Source: Bacteroidota bacterium (GTDB taxonomy: Bacteria; Bacteroidota; Bacteroidia; Chitinophagales; Chitinophagaceae). From it: a stretch of DNA of 5,606 nt. Location of the stretch: positions 1 to 5,606 of the forward strand of contig JAPLER010000009.1 of assembly GCA_026391115.1 (NCBI GenBank), given 5' to 3'. Each line of letters starts with the position of its first letter. Positions within the stretch are counted from its first letter, which is position 1. The notes beneath the pieces were generated by a model. The model was not told the origin of the DNA. It made no database searches and was given only the letters and a program-made list of their open reading frames with translations. Shown here piece after piece: positions 1 to 5,606 of the stretch. The position numbers were made by a program, and so were the translations under genes.

Positions 1-81
1 ATTCACTGAACCCTTCAAATTGCTCAGTTCTACTGCTTTGATTTTAAACTCGGTTGTGTAGTACCTTTTTGCTGTTGTCAT
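1..81 (-). CDS. IS3-family transposase OrfA, N-terminal fragment cut by the window edge
   Basis: Twenty-seven codons are visible from an ATG at 81-79. The peptide begins MTTAKRYYTTEFKIKAVELS and continues NLKGSVN. The arrangement of aromatic/basic residues, then EFK.KAVEL, then a Gly-Ser-Val turn is the start of the helix-turn-helix (HTH_Tnp_1 / Transposase_8) of IS3/IS911-type OrfA proteins. In that family OrfA binds the terminal repeats, and the DDE catalytic domain comes from OrfB, usually fused to OrfA by a -1 frameshift. Only the first helix region is visible here, so the subgroup and the frameshift site cannot be judged. The start fits the family, in which the basic YxxEFK segment comes within the first dozen residues. 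No Shine-Dalgarno is seen, as is usual in Bacteroidota. Confidence 0.75.
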   Translation of the reverse strand, partial: MTTAKRYYTTEFKIKAVELSNLKGSVN

Positions 82-140
82 AAAATTAAAAGTAAGCAAT
101 TGCTCTTAGTTGCAATGTCCTCTCAAATGTAGGAAGTCCA
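1..140 (-). mobile_element. Left end of an IS3-family insertion sequence (partial)
   Basis: The minus strand from about 140 downward starts with TGGACTTCCTACATTTGAG, which has the TG-initiated form typical of IS3-family terminal repeats. About 55 bp later an ORF with an OrfA-type transposase N-terminus begins. This end abuts the coding sequence of the Omp85 gene, whose reading frame runs into the element and stops after 11 foreign codons. The rest of the element, including the right end, OrfB and any 3-4 bp target duplication, lies outside the window. The boundary at 140 is inferred from the TG start and from where the barrel protein stops resembling its family, so it could be off by a few bases. 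Confidence 0.65.
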
Positions 141-1419
141 TGTTAGTAAAGTTTAAATCTTGCCATTTGTCCCTCACTGTTCCTGCGTCAAAGAATGGTG
201 CAAGTGTAAATCCAAAACGTTGTTTGCCAAATTTTGTTTCCGCAACTTTATAACGAAGTTCAAAGTTTGCAAATGCCAATGAACGAGCTAAAAAACGATT
301 TGCTCTGTGTCCACGTAACGACTGCTTTCCACCTAAAGAATTTATACTGCCGTCTGGGCTCCACTGGTCTTGAAATTCAAAGAAAGGAGCATTGTCGCCA
401 AAAATATTTCCTACACCAAGACGTCCACCAAAGACTGTCCTTGAGCCAATAGGTAGTTTTTTGTAAAACCTTGCTTGTATGAATAGTTTGTTAAAGTTAA
501 ATTGAGAACCAATTATTGGATTTGAAAATTCATTGGCAATTTCAAGATAATAACCACGAGTTGGGTCTGGTTCAAAATCCCTTGTGTCGTAAATTAATGC
601 AGTTTGCAATAAGGAAACCCAACCACCATCAAGTCCTGAAATTAAGCCTTGCTGAAAATCTCTTCTTAATAATGATGTTCCGTTTGGTGCTTTTATTTCT
701 TGTCCATTTGTAGGGTCAATAGCTTCGGCTTCAGTACCCTCAAATGTTTTGTAACTCAAATGTTGAATTTCGTAACCACTCATAATTCTCCATACGCCTT
801 TTTTACCAAGTGCATAGTCAGCTTTTAGATTTAGCATAAACTCTGTTTCTCTAAACCTGTTTGAAAGAGCGTCTGTTACAGAGCTTGCTTCACCAACTCC
901 ACCAGCTCTTAATGTTTTTCTTGCTTTGTCGAAAGCTGCATAGGTTGCATAGGTTTGCCCTCCATTAGGTGTTGAGGGAAGCCTAAGTTCACCAAGTGTT
1001 GTTTCGGCAGAACCAAAATATAAATTAGCAGGATTTTGTTGAGCCTTGAAGTCAACTTTAAAACGCCAACGAGTACCTTTATAATATGGAACATCAAGTG
1101 ATAAGATTAGTTCTTTTGCATTTGAAGTGTAGTAAGCAGCATTGGCTTTGAGTTTAGCAAGATATGGTGTGTAAGCAAAAAAAGGATTTGTCCGTTTGCC
1201 ATTCCAATAAACATTTGTCCTAACACCAAGTCCAAAGCCAGTTACAGGGTCTGATGAAAAGTCAGGAATGCCAGTTATAAATGTTCCTTCTCTCTTTTTT
1301 GTTAAGTCGGCGTCCGACATTCGTTTTGCCTTAATAAAAGAAATGGTGTCTTTAGTTTGTGCTTTTGAAGAAAAAATGAAAATGTTACTTAAAAATAATG
1401 CAATAATTATTCGTCTCAT
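106..1419 (-). CDS. Omp85/BamA-type outer-membrane beta-barrel protein, 3' end truncated by an IS
   Basis: This 437-residue protein starts with a signal peptide (residues 1-20, MRR then a hydrophobic core, cleavage likely SSKA|Q). No POTRA domains follow; the barrel begins near residue 45. Omp85 hallmarks are visible: YDTRD with PTRGYY (277-291), typical of the bacterial surface antigen domain, then GGKQSLRGH (363-371), matching the conserved loop-6 (V/L)RG(F/Y) motif, and FFDAGTV (409-415), normally the third-last strand. Family members then have two more strands ending in an aromatic residue. Here residue 427 onward reads MDFLHLRGHCN and stops, and this tail is encoded by the adjoining IS end. 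The protein probably lacks the last two strands and the C-terminal assembly signal, so the gene is likely non-functional. The start is fixed by the signal peptide; the next Met is residue 34. Known relatives insert or translocate proteins or lipids at the outer membrane, but the substrate here is unknown. Confidence 0.85.
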   Translation of the reverse strand: MRRIIIALFLSNIFIFSSKAQTKDTISFIKAKRMSDADLTKKREGTFITGIPDFSSDPVTGFGLGVRTNVYWNGKRTNPFFAYTPYLAKLKANAAYYTSNAKELILSLDVPYYKGTRWRFKVDFKAQQNPANLYFGSAETTLGELRLPSTPNGGQTYATYAAFDKARKTLRAGGVGEASSVTDALSNRFRETEFMLNLKADYALGKKGVWRIMSGYEIQHLSYKTFEGTEAEAIDPTNGQEIKAPNGTSLLRRDFQQGLISGLDGGWVSLLQTALIYDTRDFEPDPTRGYYLEIANEFSNPIIGSQFNFNKLFIQARFYKKLPIGSRTVFGGRLGVGNIFGDNAPFFEFQDQWSPDGSINSLGGKQSLRGHRANRFLARSLAFANFELRYKVAETKFGKQRFGFTLAPFFDAGTVRDKWQDLNFTNMDFLHLRGHCN

Positions 1420-1424
1420 AAATG

Positions 1425-1432
1425 CAAAAATA
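1425..1432 (-). promoter_or_regulatory. Candidate Bacteroidota -7 promoter element for the Omp85 gene
   Basis: TATTTTTG matches the Bacteroidota primary sigma -7 consensus TAnnTTTG at every fixed position. It ends only 5 nt before the ATG at 1419, so the transcript would have a very short leader or none. I see no convincing TTTG-type -33 element at the usual distance. In such AT-rich DNA this match could be chance. Confidence 0.35.
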
Positions 1433-1443
1433 GCTACTGAAAT

Positions 1444-1605
1444 TTAATTACTTCTTTGAAGATTAGGTGTGGCGTAGCATAGTTGCCAACGAAAAAGGTT
1501 TGGCGTTTGTTGAGGAATTAGTTCCGAAGTTTCTGAATCCTTCAGACCATAACTAAAGTTGATAATTGCAATCCCGAACTTTTGGGATACTGATGTTTTA
1601 TTCAT
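1444..1605 (-). CDS. Marginal small ORF of unknown function (53 codons) between the Sel1 and Omp85 genes
   Basis: An ATG at 1605 opens 53 codons ending in TAA at 1446-1444. The peptide starts MNKTSVSQKFGIAIINFSYG and its middle contains SELIPQQTPNLFRWQ. I recognise no domain, and there is no signal peptide or clear ribosome-binding site. The frame is the same as that of the upstream Sel1 gene and stays open right back to its TAG, giving 71 sense codons after that stop. It could be a small gene, a decayed 3' extension, or a non-coding intergenic repeat that is open by chance. The internal hairpins at 1571-1588 and 1485-1504 favour the non-coding reading. Confidence 0.15.
   Translation of the reverse strand: MNKTSVSQKFGIAIINFSYGLKDSETSELIPQQTPNLFRWQLCYATPNLQRSN
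1485..1504 (-). other. Small hairpin GCCAA...TTGGC in the intergenic region
   Basis: On the minus strand GCCAA and TTGGC form a 5-bp stem. A further C-G pair is possible across a bulged A, around a T-rich loop (CTTTTTC). It lies about 65 bp upstream of the Omp85 start. No T-tract follows, so a terminator role is not supported. It may belong to a dispersed intergenic repeat. Confidence 0.2.
1571..1588 (-). terminator. Weak candidate hairpin terminator after the Sel1-repeat gene
   Basis: ATCCC pairs with GGGAT, extended inward by a G-T wobble and one A-T pair, leaving a 4-nt loop. It sits about 70 bp beyond the TAG of the Sel1-repeat gene. The sequence after the stem on the minus strand (TGCAATTATC) is not a proper T-run, so intrinsic termination would be weak at best. 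Confidence 0.25.
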
Positions 1606-1659
1606 AGTCAAATTTATAAGAAGATGTTCAACAACTTTTAAACTCAGCTGCCAAACACT

Positions 1660-2181
1660 CTATCTCCTCCCACCACCTTTTATTTTTTTACTTATTCTGG
1701 CAATGTCAGCATCAACATATTTATTGCCTAATTGTTTAGCTGTTTTATACCATTCAAGAGCTTTGGCAAAGTCTTGTTTTGCACCATAACCATTTTCGTA
1801 TAATGTGCCAGCAGATTTTGCAGCATTCAAATTTCCTGGAACTTTACCAGGTGCTCCTCTTCCTCCTTTGGTGTACCAATCCAAAGCTTTAGCATCATCT
1901 TTGGCAACACCCTCTCCTCTAGAGTACATATTACCCAATTCGTCCATTGCCCTGAATTTATTAGGCACTATTATGTCTGAGTTAGCAGCTTGTTCCCATA
2001 GCTGACGAGCTACCTCATAGTTTTTTAATTTATAAGCATCAAAGCCTTTGTTAAGCAATATGTTGGGGTTTGATGCATCGTTGGCATTTGTTTTCTGTTG
2101 CAGTACCTTATCTGTCGATTTTTTTTGTACAAATGAAAAGCCAGAGAAAAAAACTAAAGCAATTAAAAATATTGATTTCAT
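1660..2181 (-). CDS. Exported Sel1/TPR-repeat protein
   Basis: This is a 173-residue protein when started at the ATG at 2181, which places MKSIFLIALVFFSGFSF at the N-terminus as a signal peptide. An in-frame ATG seven codons upstream (2202) would add MLQIHLS and give a poorer signal. After a low-complexity linker there is a degenerate TPR-like helix pair (about residues 43-69, LLNKGFDAYKLKNYEVARQL). Two Sel1-like repeats follow: DELGNMYSRGEGVAKDDAKA with LDWY (about 80-103), and AGTLYENGYGAKQDFAKALE with WYKTA (about 124-148). The protein ends in a basic KKIKGGGRR tail. Sel1 repeats are alpha-solenoid protein-binding scaffolds without enzymatic activity; the partner here is unknown. There is no lipobox, so it is probably periplasmic. 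It starts 60 bp after the stop of the 764-residue secreted protein with no hairpin between them, so co-transcription is possible. Confidence 0.8.
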   Translation of the reverse strand: MKSIFLIALVFFSGFSFVQKKSTDKVLQQKTNANDASNPNILLNKGFDAYKLKNYEVARQLWEQAANSDIIVPNKFRAMDELGNMYSRGEGVAKDDAKALDWYTKGGRGAPGKVPGNLNAAKSAGTLYENGYGAKQDFAKALEWYKTAKQLGNKYVDADIARISKKIKGGGRR

Positions 2182-2241
2182 TGATAAATGTATTTGAAGC
2201 ATTGTTAATTGTAAAAATAAAAATATGCAGTTTCTTTAATA

Positions 2242-4536
2242 TTAATTGTTGTTGAAGAACACCAACAATGGCGAAACACTTACATTGCCATTTTTATCAA
2301 TCAATTGCACAGCATAAAACCCTTTGTGTAGAGATGAAATATTAATACTGCAATTCATAATATCTGCATTAAAACTTTTTGTTAACACAACCCTTCCAAG
2401 ATTATCAATGACGCTTACTTGTTTAATGCTTTTAGCTTCTACATTTATAAGTTCTTTTGCAGGATTAGGATAGATATTTATAGCTTGTTGCTTGCTATTT
2501 AGTTGTATTCTTTTTATTGGACTGAAAGTATAACTGCCATTTTTATCGACTATTTGTAAACGATAATATATCGTAAGTTTATCATTAGTAATCGTAAGTT
2601 GATTATCATTAAATGAATAATTATTTATTCCTGCTAAAACTTTACTTATTGTTTCAAAATTGCTGCCATCAAAGCTTCTTTGTATTTCAAATAGCTTTGT
2701 GTCTTGTTCTGTGGAAGTAGTCCAATTTAATGCTACTTGTTGGTTGCCATTAGCAACAGCATTGAAGAATGATAAATGAACAGGTAATACATTTCCGCCA
2801 CGTGTAATATCCACTTCAATTCCGTGGAAAATATCATCTATACCATCCGTATTCACAAGCATAAAATCTGAACCTAATATTCCGCTTTGATTTATAACAG
2901 GATTATGTAAAACCACATTGATTGTTTTCCATTGATTATCTCCAATACCTGTAACACTTAATGCAGTTTGCAATCCATTGGAATTATAATGTTTAAAAGC
3001 CCAAGTTGAGTTTGGGGTTTTATCAAGCCAAGTAATTTTGAATGTTAAACTATCAGGAACTTTAAGGGAAAATAGGTTTTGATGAAATTTGAAATACATA
3101 GCGTTTCTGCCACTACTGTTTTGGAATGAACGAGCAAATCGGTCATACATAGAAGAACTTGAATCTATTGTACCTCGAATTCTAAAAAGACCGATGGAAG
3201 TAGAGTCAGGATTTATCTGCGTTATCCATCTTTCATAATTACCTTCCTCAATATCCCAACCAGCGTCATTATATCCTGTTTGATTAGCACGTTGATAAAC
3301 CTGTCCTTTAGTAGCTGCAAATACATCATCCATTTTAGCACCTCTAGCAGCATAAGCACTGCAGATGGCTGTATAACGAGCCTGATTGGATTGACTTGCA
3401 TTACCGAAAGTAGCCACTGGAAATTTTGTTGTATTAGCTGAATTTAAACCTTCGTGAAAAATAGTGTATACAGTTGTAGGATAAATTTGCCCAGCATATT
3501 TGTTAAACATTCGGAAAATATTATGTAATTCCGGTTTTACCTGTGCTTCATTTAATGCACTTTGGGTAACAAGCCATACAGAAAGACCAGTATTTAGTCC
3601 ACTCCTTGCCCCCCAGTAAAAACCCAAAGGAACATTTATTTGATATAGAGGATTTTTCCAGGTTTGGTCTTGTTCTGCTGCAGAAAATAATTGTTGACCT
3701 TGGGGATTTACCAAATAGGGTGTCCAAGTACTTTTGAAACTAAGCTCATCTGAAAGATGATGCCCTCGTCCATAAGCACCTCCTTTAGTTCCAAAGCCAT
3801 AAGTAATATTAGATAAAACCCATTGCCATTCGATTGGTTGGTCAATAGGATCAATGTTATTAAAAAGGAGTCCGACTTTAGTGCTGTTACTGCCAGTATT
3901 AAAAGTTACCCTGAACTTTTCAAATGTACTTAATCGAAATGTTCTCCAATCAGCATTTGAAATTTTGAATGATGTATCAAGCGGATTTCCTTTGTATGCA
4001 ACCTCGTCACCTGTGCAACCAGTTTTTACTTGAAGATAGGCAATACGACTGAACAAATTTGCTGGTAGCGTTCTTAAAAAAACACCAAAACTATCTATTA
4101 GATTAAAATAATAGCGTTTGTAATCCGTATCCACGTAGTAGGGATATTGTGTCCAACCAGAGTGTTGTGTATCATCAGTAATTACAGCAGTTACTCCATT
4201 TGAATAAATCCAAGAAGGTGCATCTGGTCCAACACCAACACTTATGTTTACCATTTGGTTATTATTATATGCTGTTTGTAAAATGCCTTGAATAGCAGAC
4301 CAATCGTAATGACTGGAGTCGATGGCTTGAACATCTTTCCAAAAAACGTCAGCACTTATACCTCTTAAATAACTGTAAGCAGTATCAACTGAAATATTGA
4401 ATGCATTTGACCTGTCCCACACTCCGTATGAGTTTATCGGTAAAATTGGTGTTTGAGCACTCACAAACAATGTAGAAAATGTAAATGCAATTGCTATTAA
4501 ATAATATTTGTGGAGTGTCTTTCTTGATTTATTCAT
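2242..4536 (-). CDS. Secreted glycoside-hydrolase-like protein with type A T9SS sorting domain
   Basis: This 764-residue protein starts with a signal peptide (1-27, ending LFVSA|Q). Residues about 36-410 read like a (beta/alpha)8 clan GH-A-type barrel: FWKDVQAIDSSHYDWSAI (65-82) resembles the W..v....g.yDW..id segment of such enzymes, followed by VNISVGVGPDAPSWIY (96-111). The strand-4-like YLQVKTGCTGDE (167-178) offers E178 as a possible acid/base. FSAAEQDQTW (284-293) offers E288 as a possible nucleophile, 110 residues on, a plausible spacing. Residues about 412-580 look like a beta-sandwich, possibly carbohydrate-binding. An FN3-like domain follows (584-678, LPVHLSFFNA, ALNWTTSTEQ, YYRLQIVDKNG). 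The C-terminus (686-764, INIYPNPAKELINV, GRVVLTKSF, LHKGFYAVQL) is a type A Por-secretion domain, so the protein should cross the outer membrane and be attached or released. The sorting domain is secure, but the enzyme class and substrate are inferred and I could not name a GH family. Confidence 0.75.
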   Translation of the reverse strand: MNKSRKTLHKYYLIAIAFTFSTLFVSAQTPILPINSYGVWDRSNAFNISVDTAYSYLRGISADVFWKDVQAIDSSHYDWSAIQGILQTAYNNNQMVNISVGVGPDAPSWIYSNGVTAVITDDTQHSGWTQYPYYVDTDYKRYYFNLIDSFGVFLRTLPANLFSRIAYLQVKTGCTGDEVAYKGNPLDTSFKISNADWRTFRLSTFEKFRVTFNTGSNSTKVGLLFNNIDPIDQPIEWQWVLSNITYGFGTKGGAYGRGHHLSDELSFKSTWTPYLVNPQGQQLFSAAEQDQTWKNPLYQINVPLGFYWGARSGLNTGLSVWLVTQSALNEAQVKPELHNIFRMFNKYAGQIYPTTVYTIFHEGLNSANTTKFPVATFGNASQSNQARYTAICSAYAARGAKMDDVFAATKGQVYQRANQTGYNDAGWDIEEGNYERWITQINPDSTSIGLFRIRGTIDSSSSMYDRFARSFQNSSGRNAMYFKFHQNLFSLKVPDSLTFKITWLDKTPNSTWAFKHYNSNGLQTALSVTGIGDNQWKTINVVLHNPVINQSGILGSDFMLVNTDGIDDIFHGIEVDITRGGNVLPVHLSFFNAVANGNQQVALNWTTSTEQDTKLFEIQRSFDGSNFETISKVLAGINNYSFNDNQLTITNDKLTIYYRLQIVDKNGSYTFSPIKRIQLNSKQQAINIYPNPAKELINVEAKSIKQVSVIDNLGRVVLTKSFNADIMNCSINISSLHKGFYAVQLIDKNGNVSVSPLLVFFNNN
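2570..2610 (-). repeat. Imperfect tandem repeat inside the FN3-like domain of the 764-residue protein
   Basis: On the plus strand ATCGTAAGTTTATCATT (2570-2586) is followed after 4 nt by ATCGTAAGTTGATTATCATT (2591-2610). The copies are identical except for a 3-nt indel. They encode two similar peptides, NDNQLTIT and NDKLTIY (residues 643-657), just before the conserved YYRLQ strand. The in-frame indel keeps the protein intact. Confidence 0.6.
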
Positions 4537-4560
4537 TAAACTTATAAACGTTATGTCTAC

Positions 4561-4572
4561 ACAATTAATTGT
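4561..4572. other. 12-bp perfect palindrome upstream of the secreted hydrolase-like gene
   Basis: ACAATTAATTGT is self-complementary and lies 24 bp before the ATG at 4536, where an operator or promoter-proximal site could be. The surrounding 141-bp gap (4537-4677) is AT-rich. It also contains weak short hairpins (CCGA/TCGG at 4596-4607 and AGCTT/AAGCT at 4633-4647) without T-runs. I see no other feature in the gap. An AT-only core makes a chance palindrome quite likely. Confidence 0.15.
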
Positions 4573-4677
4573 TTAATTTTTATAAAGGTTTAATTCCGAG
4601 TTGTCGGTGTGTACCATACTTTCTCGACGACCAGCTTCACAAAAGCTATCAAATTCAAGAAAAATAGAGCATTCCCC

Positions 4678-5606
4678 CTATCTTAAAACTGTAACAATAC
4701 CACTCATAGGTTCACTGCTTGGCGTTAATTTAATAATCCAATAATATACAGCAATAGGAACTGGTTGACCATTATAAGTTCCATCCCAAACTTTAATTGA
4801 TTTTGATGTAGCAGATTTCAGGAGTTGCCCTTGTCTATTAAAAATGCTGATTGTTGCAAAAGGATAATCTGTAATATGTGCAATATCCCAAGTATCATTA
4901 ATTCCATCTCCATTTGGAGAAAATATATTTGGAATACTAACTGGTTTAACAATAAATATTTTTAAAGAACTTGTTTCTGTGCAACCATCTATACTGGTAG
5001 CTTTTATTAAATAAGCTTGATCTGATAATGGGGTACAAATTGGGTTACTACTTGTTGAATCATCTAAATACTTTGATGGAGTAAAACTAATGCTAATAGC
5101 ATTTGAAATACTAGGATTTAAAACAACAGAACTATTTGGCATTACTAATAAATTACCACCAACGATAATTTTTGGCAAAGGATAGACAACAATGTTATTT
5201 ATATTGTATATACTATCACAGCCTTGTAAGTTTTTTATAGTATCAAAAAAAGAAATGGATGTGGTGTAAAGAACATTTTTATAGTTAACAGAACCACAGC
5301 CAGTATAGTTGGCTGTTTTAACAATAACTATAATAGGGTTAATGCTAATACTTACAATATTATAAACACTATCACAACCTTTAGTGCTTTTAACAGTATC
5401 TCTAAGTACAGTTGAAACAGCATAAGTATTACCATTATAAACAATGCTTTTGCAACTTGATAAAGTTTGTGTTTTGGTTGTAGGTGTTAGTGGGTTAATA
5501 GTAATATTTACTGTGTTGTAAATACTATCACAACCTTGATAACTTTTTACAGTATCTCTAAGTACAGTTGATGCTGCATAAGTATTGCCATTATAAACAA
5601 TGCTTT
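4678..5606 (-). CDS. Large repeat-containing surface protein with type B T9SS sorting domain (C-terminal 308 residues; 5' end outside window)
   Basis: The frame is open from the window edge to a TAG at 4680-4678, so the visible part is the C-terminus of a longer protein. A TTG near 5178 is internal, not a start. Visible in order: one partial and two further 52-residue repeats built around YNGNTY, STVLRDTVKS and GCDSVYN, each full unit with a pair of Cys; an Ig-like segment (about 5170-4960, VLNPSISN, FTPSKYLDD, YLIKATSIDGC); and a gliding-motility-associated (type B) sorting domain from about 4946. That domain has IPNIFSPNGDGINDTWDI, ISIFNRQGQLL, KVWDGTYNGQPV and YYWIIKL. The domain directs export through the type IX secretion system to the cell surface. 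The repeats plus Ig-like region suggest an adhesin-like or SprB-like surface filament protein, but binding targets cannot be read from the sequence. It is followed by 141 bp of non-coding DNA before the next gene. Confidence 0.88.
   Translation of the reverse strand, partial: SIVYNGNTYAASTVLRDTVKSYQGCDSIYNTVNITINPLTPTTKTQTLSSCKSIVYNGNTYAVSTVLRDTVKSTKGCDSVYNIVSISINPIIVIVKTANYTGCGSVNYKNVLYTTSISFFDTIKNLQGCDSIYNINNIVVYPLPKIIVGGNLLVMPNSSVVLNPSISNAISISFTPSKYLDDSTSSNPICTPLSDQAYLIKATSIDGCTETSSLKIFIVKPVSIPNIFSPNGDGINDTWDIAHITDYPFATISIFNRQGQLLKSATSKSIKVWDGTYNGQPVPIAVYYWIIKLTPSSEPMSGIVTVLR
5143..5606 (-). repeat. 156-bp in-frame tandem repeats (52 residues) in the type B T9SS cargo gene
   Basis: The GCDS motif recurs at exactly 156-bp spacing (Cys codons at 5530, 5374 and 5218), as does the paired upstream Cys (5452 and 5296). 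Units run 5606-5455 (partial), 5454-5299 and 5298-5143; the last is recognisable only to about 5180. Units one and two share a 23-bp identical block (5549-5571 and 5393-5415) and a 31-bp block with one mismatch (5576-5606 and 5420-5450), which indicates recent duplication or homogenisation. The third unit has diverged strongly. The array clearly continues beyond the window. Confidence 0.85.

Noticed and set aside
95..104. Perfect palindrome AGCAATTGCT within the IS end
   Set aside because: Only 10 bp long and AT-rich in the centre; it could be part of the IS regulatory end, but nothing supports a specific role.
234..713. Plus-strand ORFs (234-452 and 516-713) opposite the Omp85 gene
   Set aside because: They lie wholly inside a well-supported minus-strand gene, and their peptides show no domain or signal; they are antisense shadows.
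909..1097. A second minus-strand ORF inside the Omp85 gene
   Set aside because: It is an out-of-frame reading of the barrel coding sequence with no recognisable features.
2182..2241. Terminator or promoter between the secreted hydrolase-like gene and the Sel1 gene
   Set aside because: The 60 bp are T-rich on the minus strand but contain no convincing stem, and only 7-of-8 matches to TAnnTTTG, which are expected by chance in such AT-rich DNA.
1559..2255. Plus-strand ORFs (1559-1789, 1805-2005 and 2070-2255) over the Sel1 gene and its flanks
   Set aside because: They oppose a gene with clear Sel1 repeats. Their hydrophobic stretches come from complementing the coding strand.
4596..4647. Hairpins CCGA/TCGG and AGCTT/AAGCT as terminators for the repeat protein gene
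   Set aside because: Stems are only 4-5 bp and no T-run follows either one on the minus strand.
4678..5178. A free-standing 166-residue gene beginning at 5178
   Set aside because: The codon at 5178-5176 is TTG, and the same frame is open with recognisable repeats up to the window edge, so this is only the C-terminus of a larger protein.

Overview
The window looks like a low-GC Bacteroidota chromosome, most plausibly from the Chitinophagales, Sphingobacteriales or Saprospirales side of the phylum. The main evidence is two different type IX secretion (T9SS) C-terminal sorting domains in adjacent genes: a type A domain (YPNP) and a type B domain (FSPNGDGIND). Other evidence is a Bacteroidota-type -7 promoter box (TAnnTTTG), the lack of clear Shine-Dalgarno sequences, and the AT-rich codon use. 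Every supported gene is on the minus strand, so transcription runs from high to low coordinates.

Layout in transcription order: (1) 5606-4678 is the 3' end of a large repeat-containing surface protein. It has 52-residue repeats, an Ig-like segment and a type B T9SS sorting domain; its start lies beyond the window. (2) 4536-2242 is a complete 764-residue secreted protein with a glycoside-hydrolase-like barrel, a beta-sandwich region, an FN3-like domain and a type A T9SS domain. (3) 2181-1660 is a small exported Sel1-repeat protein, 60 bp downstream of gene 2. (4) 1659-1420 is an intergenic stretch with a weak hairpin and a marginal small ORF in the same frame as the Sel1 gene. (5) 1419-106 is an Omp85-superfamily outer-membrane barrel whose 3' end is cut off. 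(6) 140-1 is the left end of an IS3-family insertion sequence, with the first 27 codons of its OrfA transposase subunit.

Functionally this is a cell-envelope and secreted-protein neighbourhood: two T9SS cargo proteins, one of them probably carbohydrate-active, a periplasmic Sel1 scaffold-like protein and an outer-membrane barrel. No sequence evidence shows that they form one pathway. The most concrete event is the IS insertion, which replaces the last barrel strands of the Omp85 protein with about 11 residues read from the IS end. I found no tRNA, rRNA, CRISPR array, defence system or clearly new multi-gene system. The least explained item is the catalytic-looking domain of the 764-residue protein, which I could not assign to a named family.
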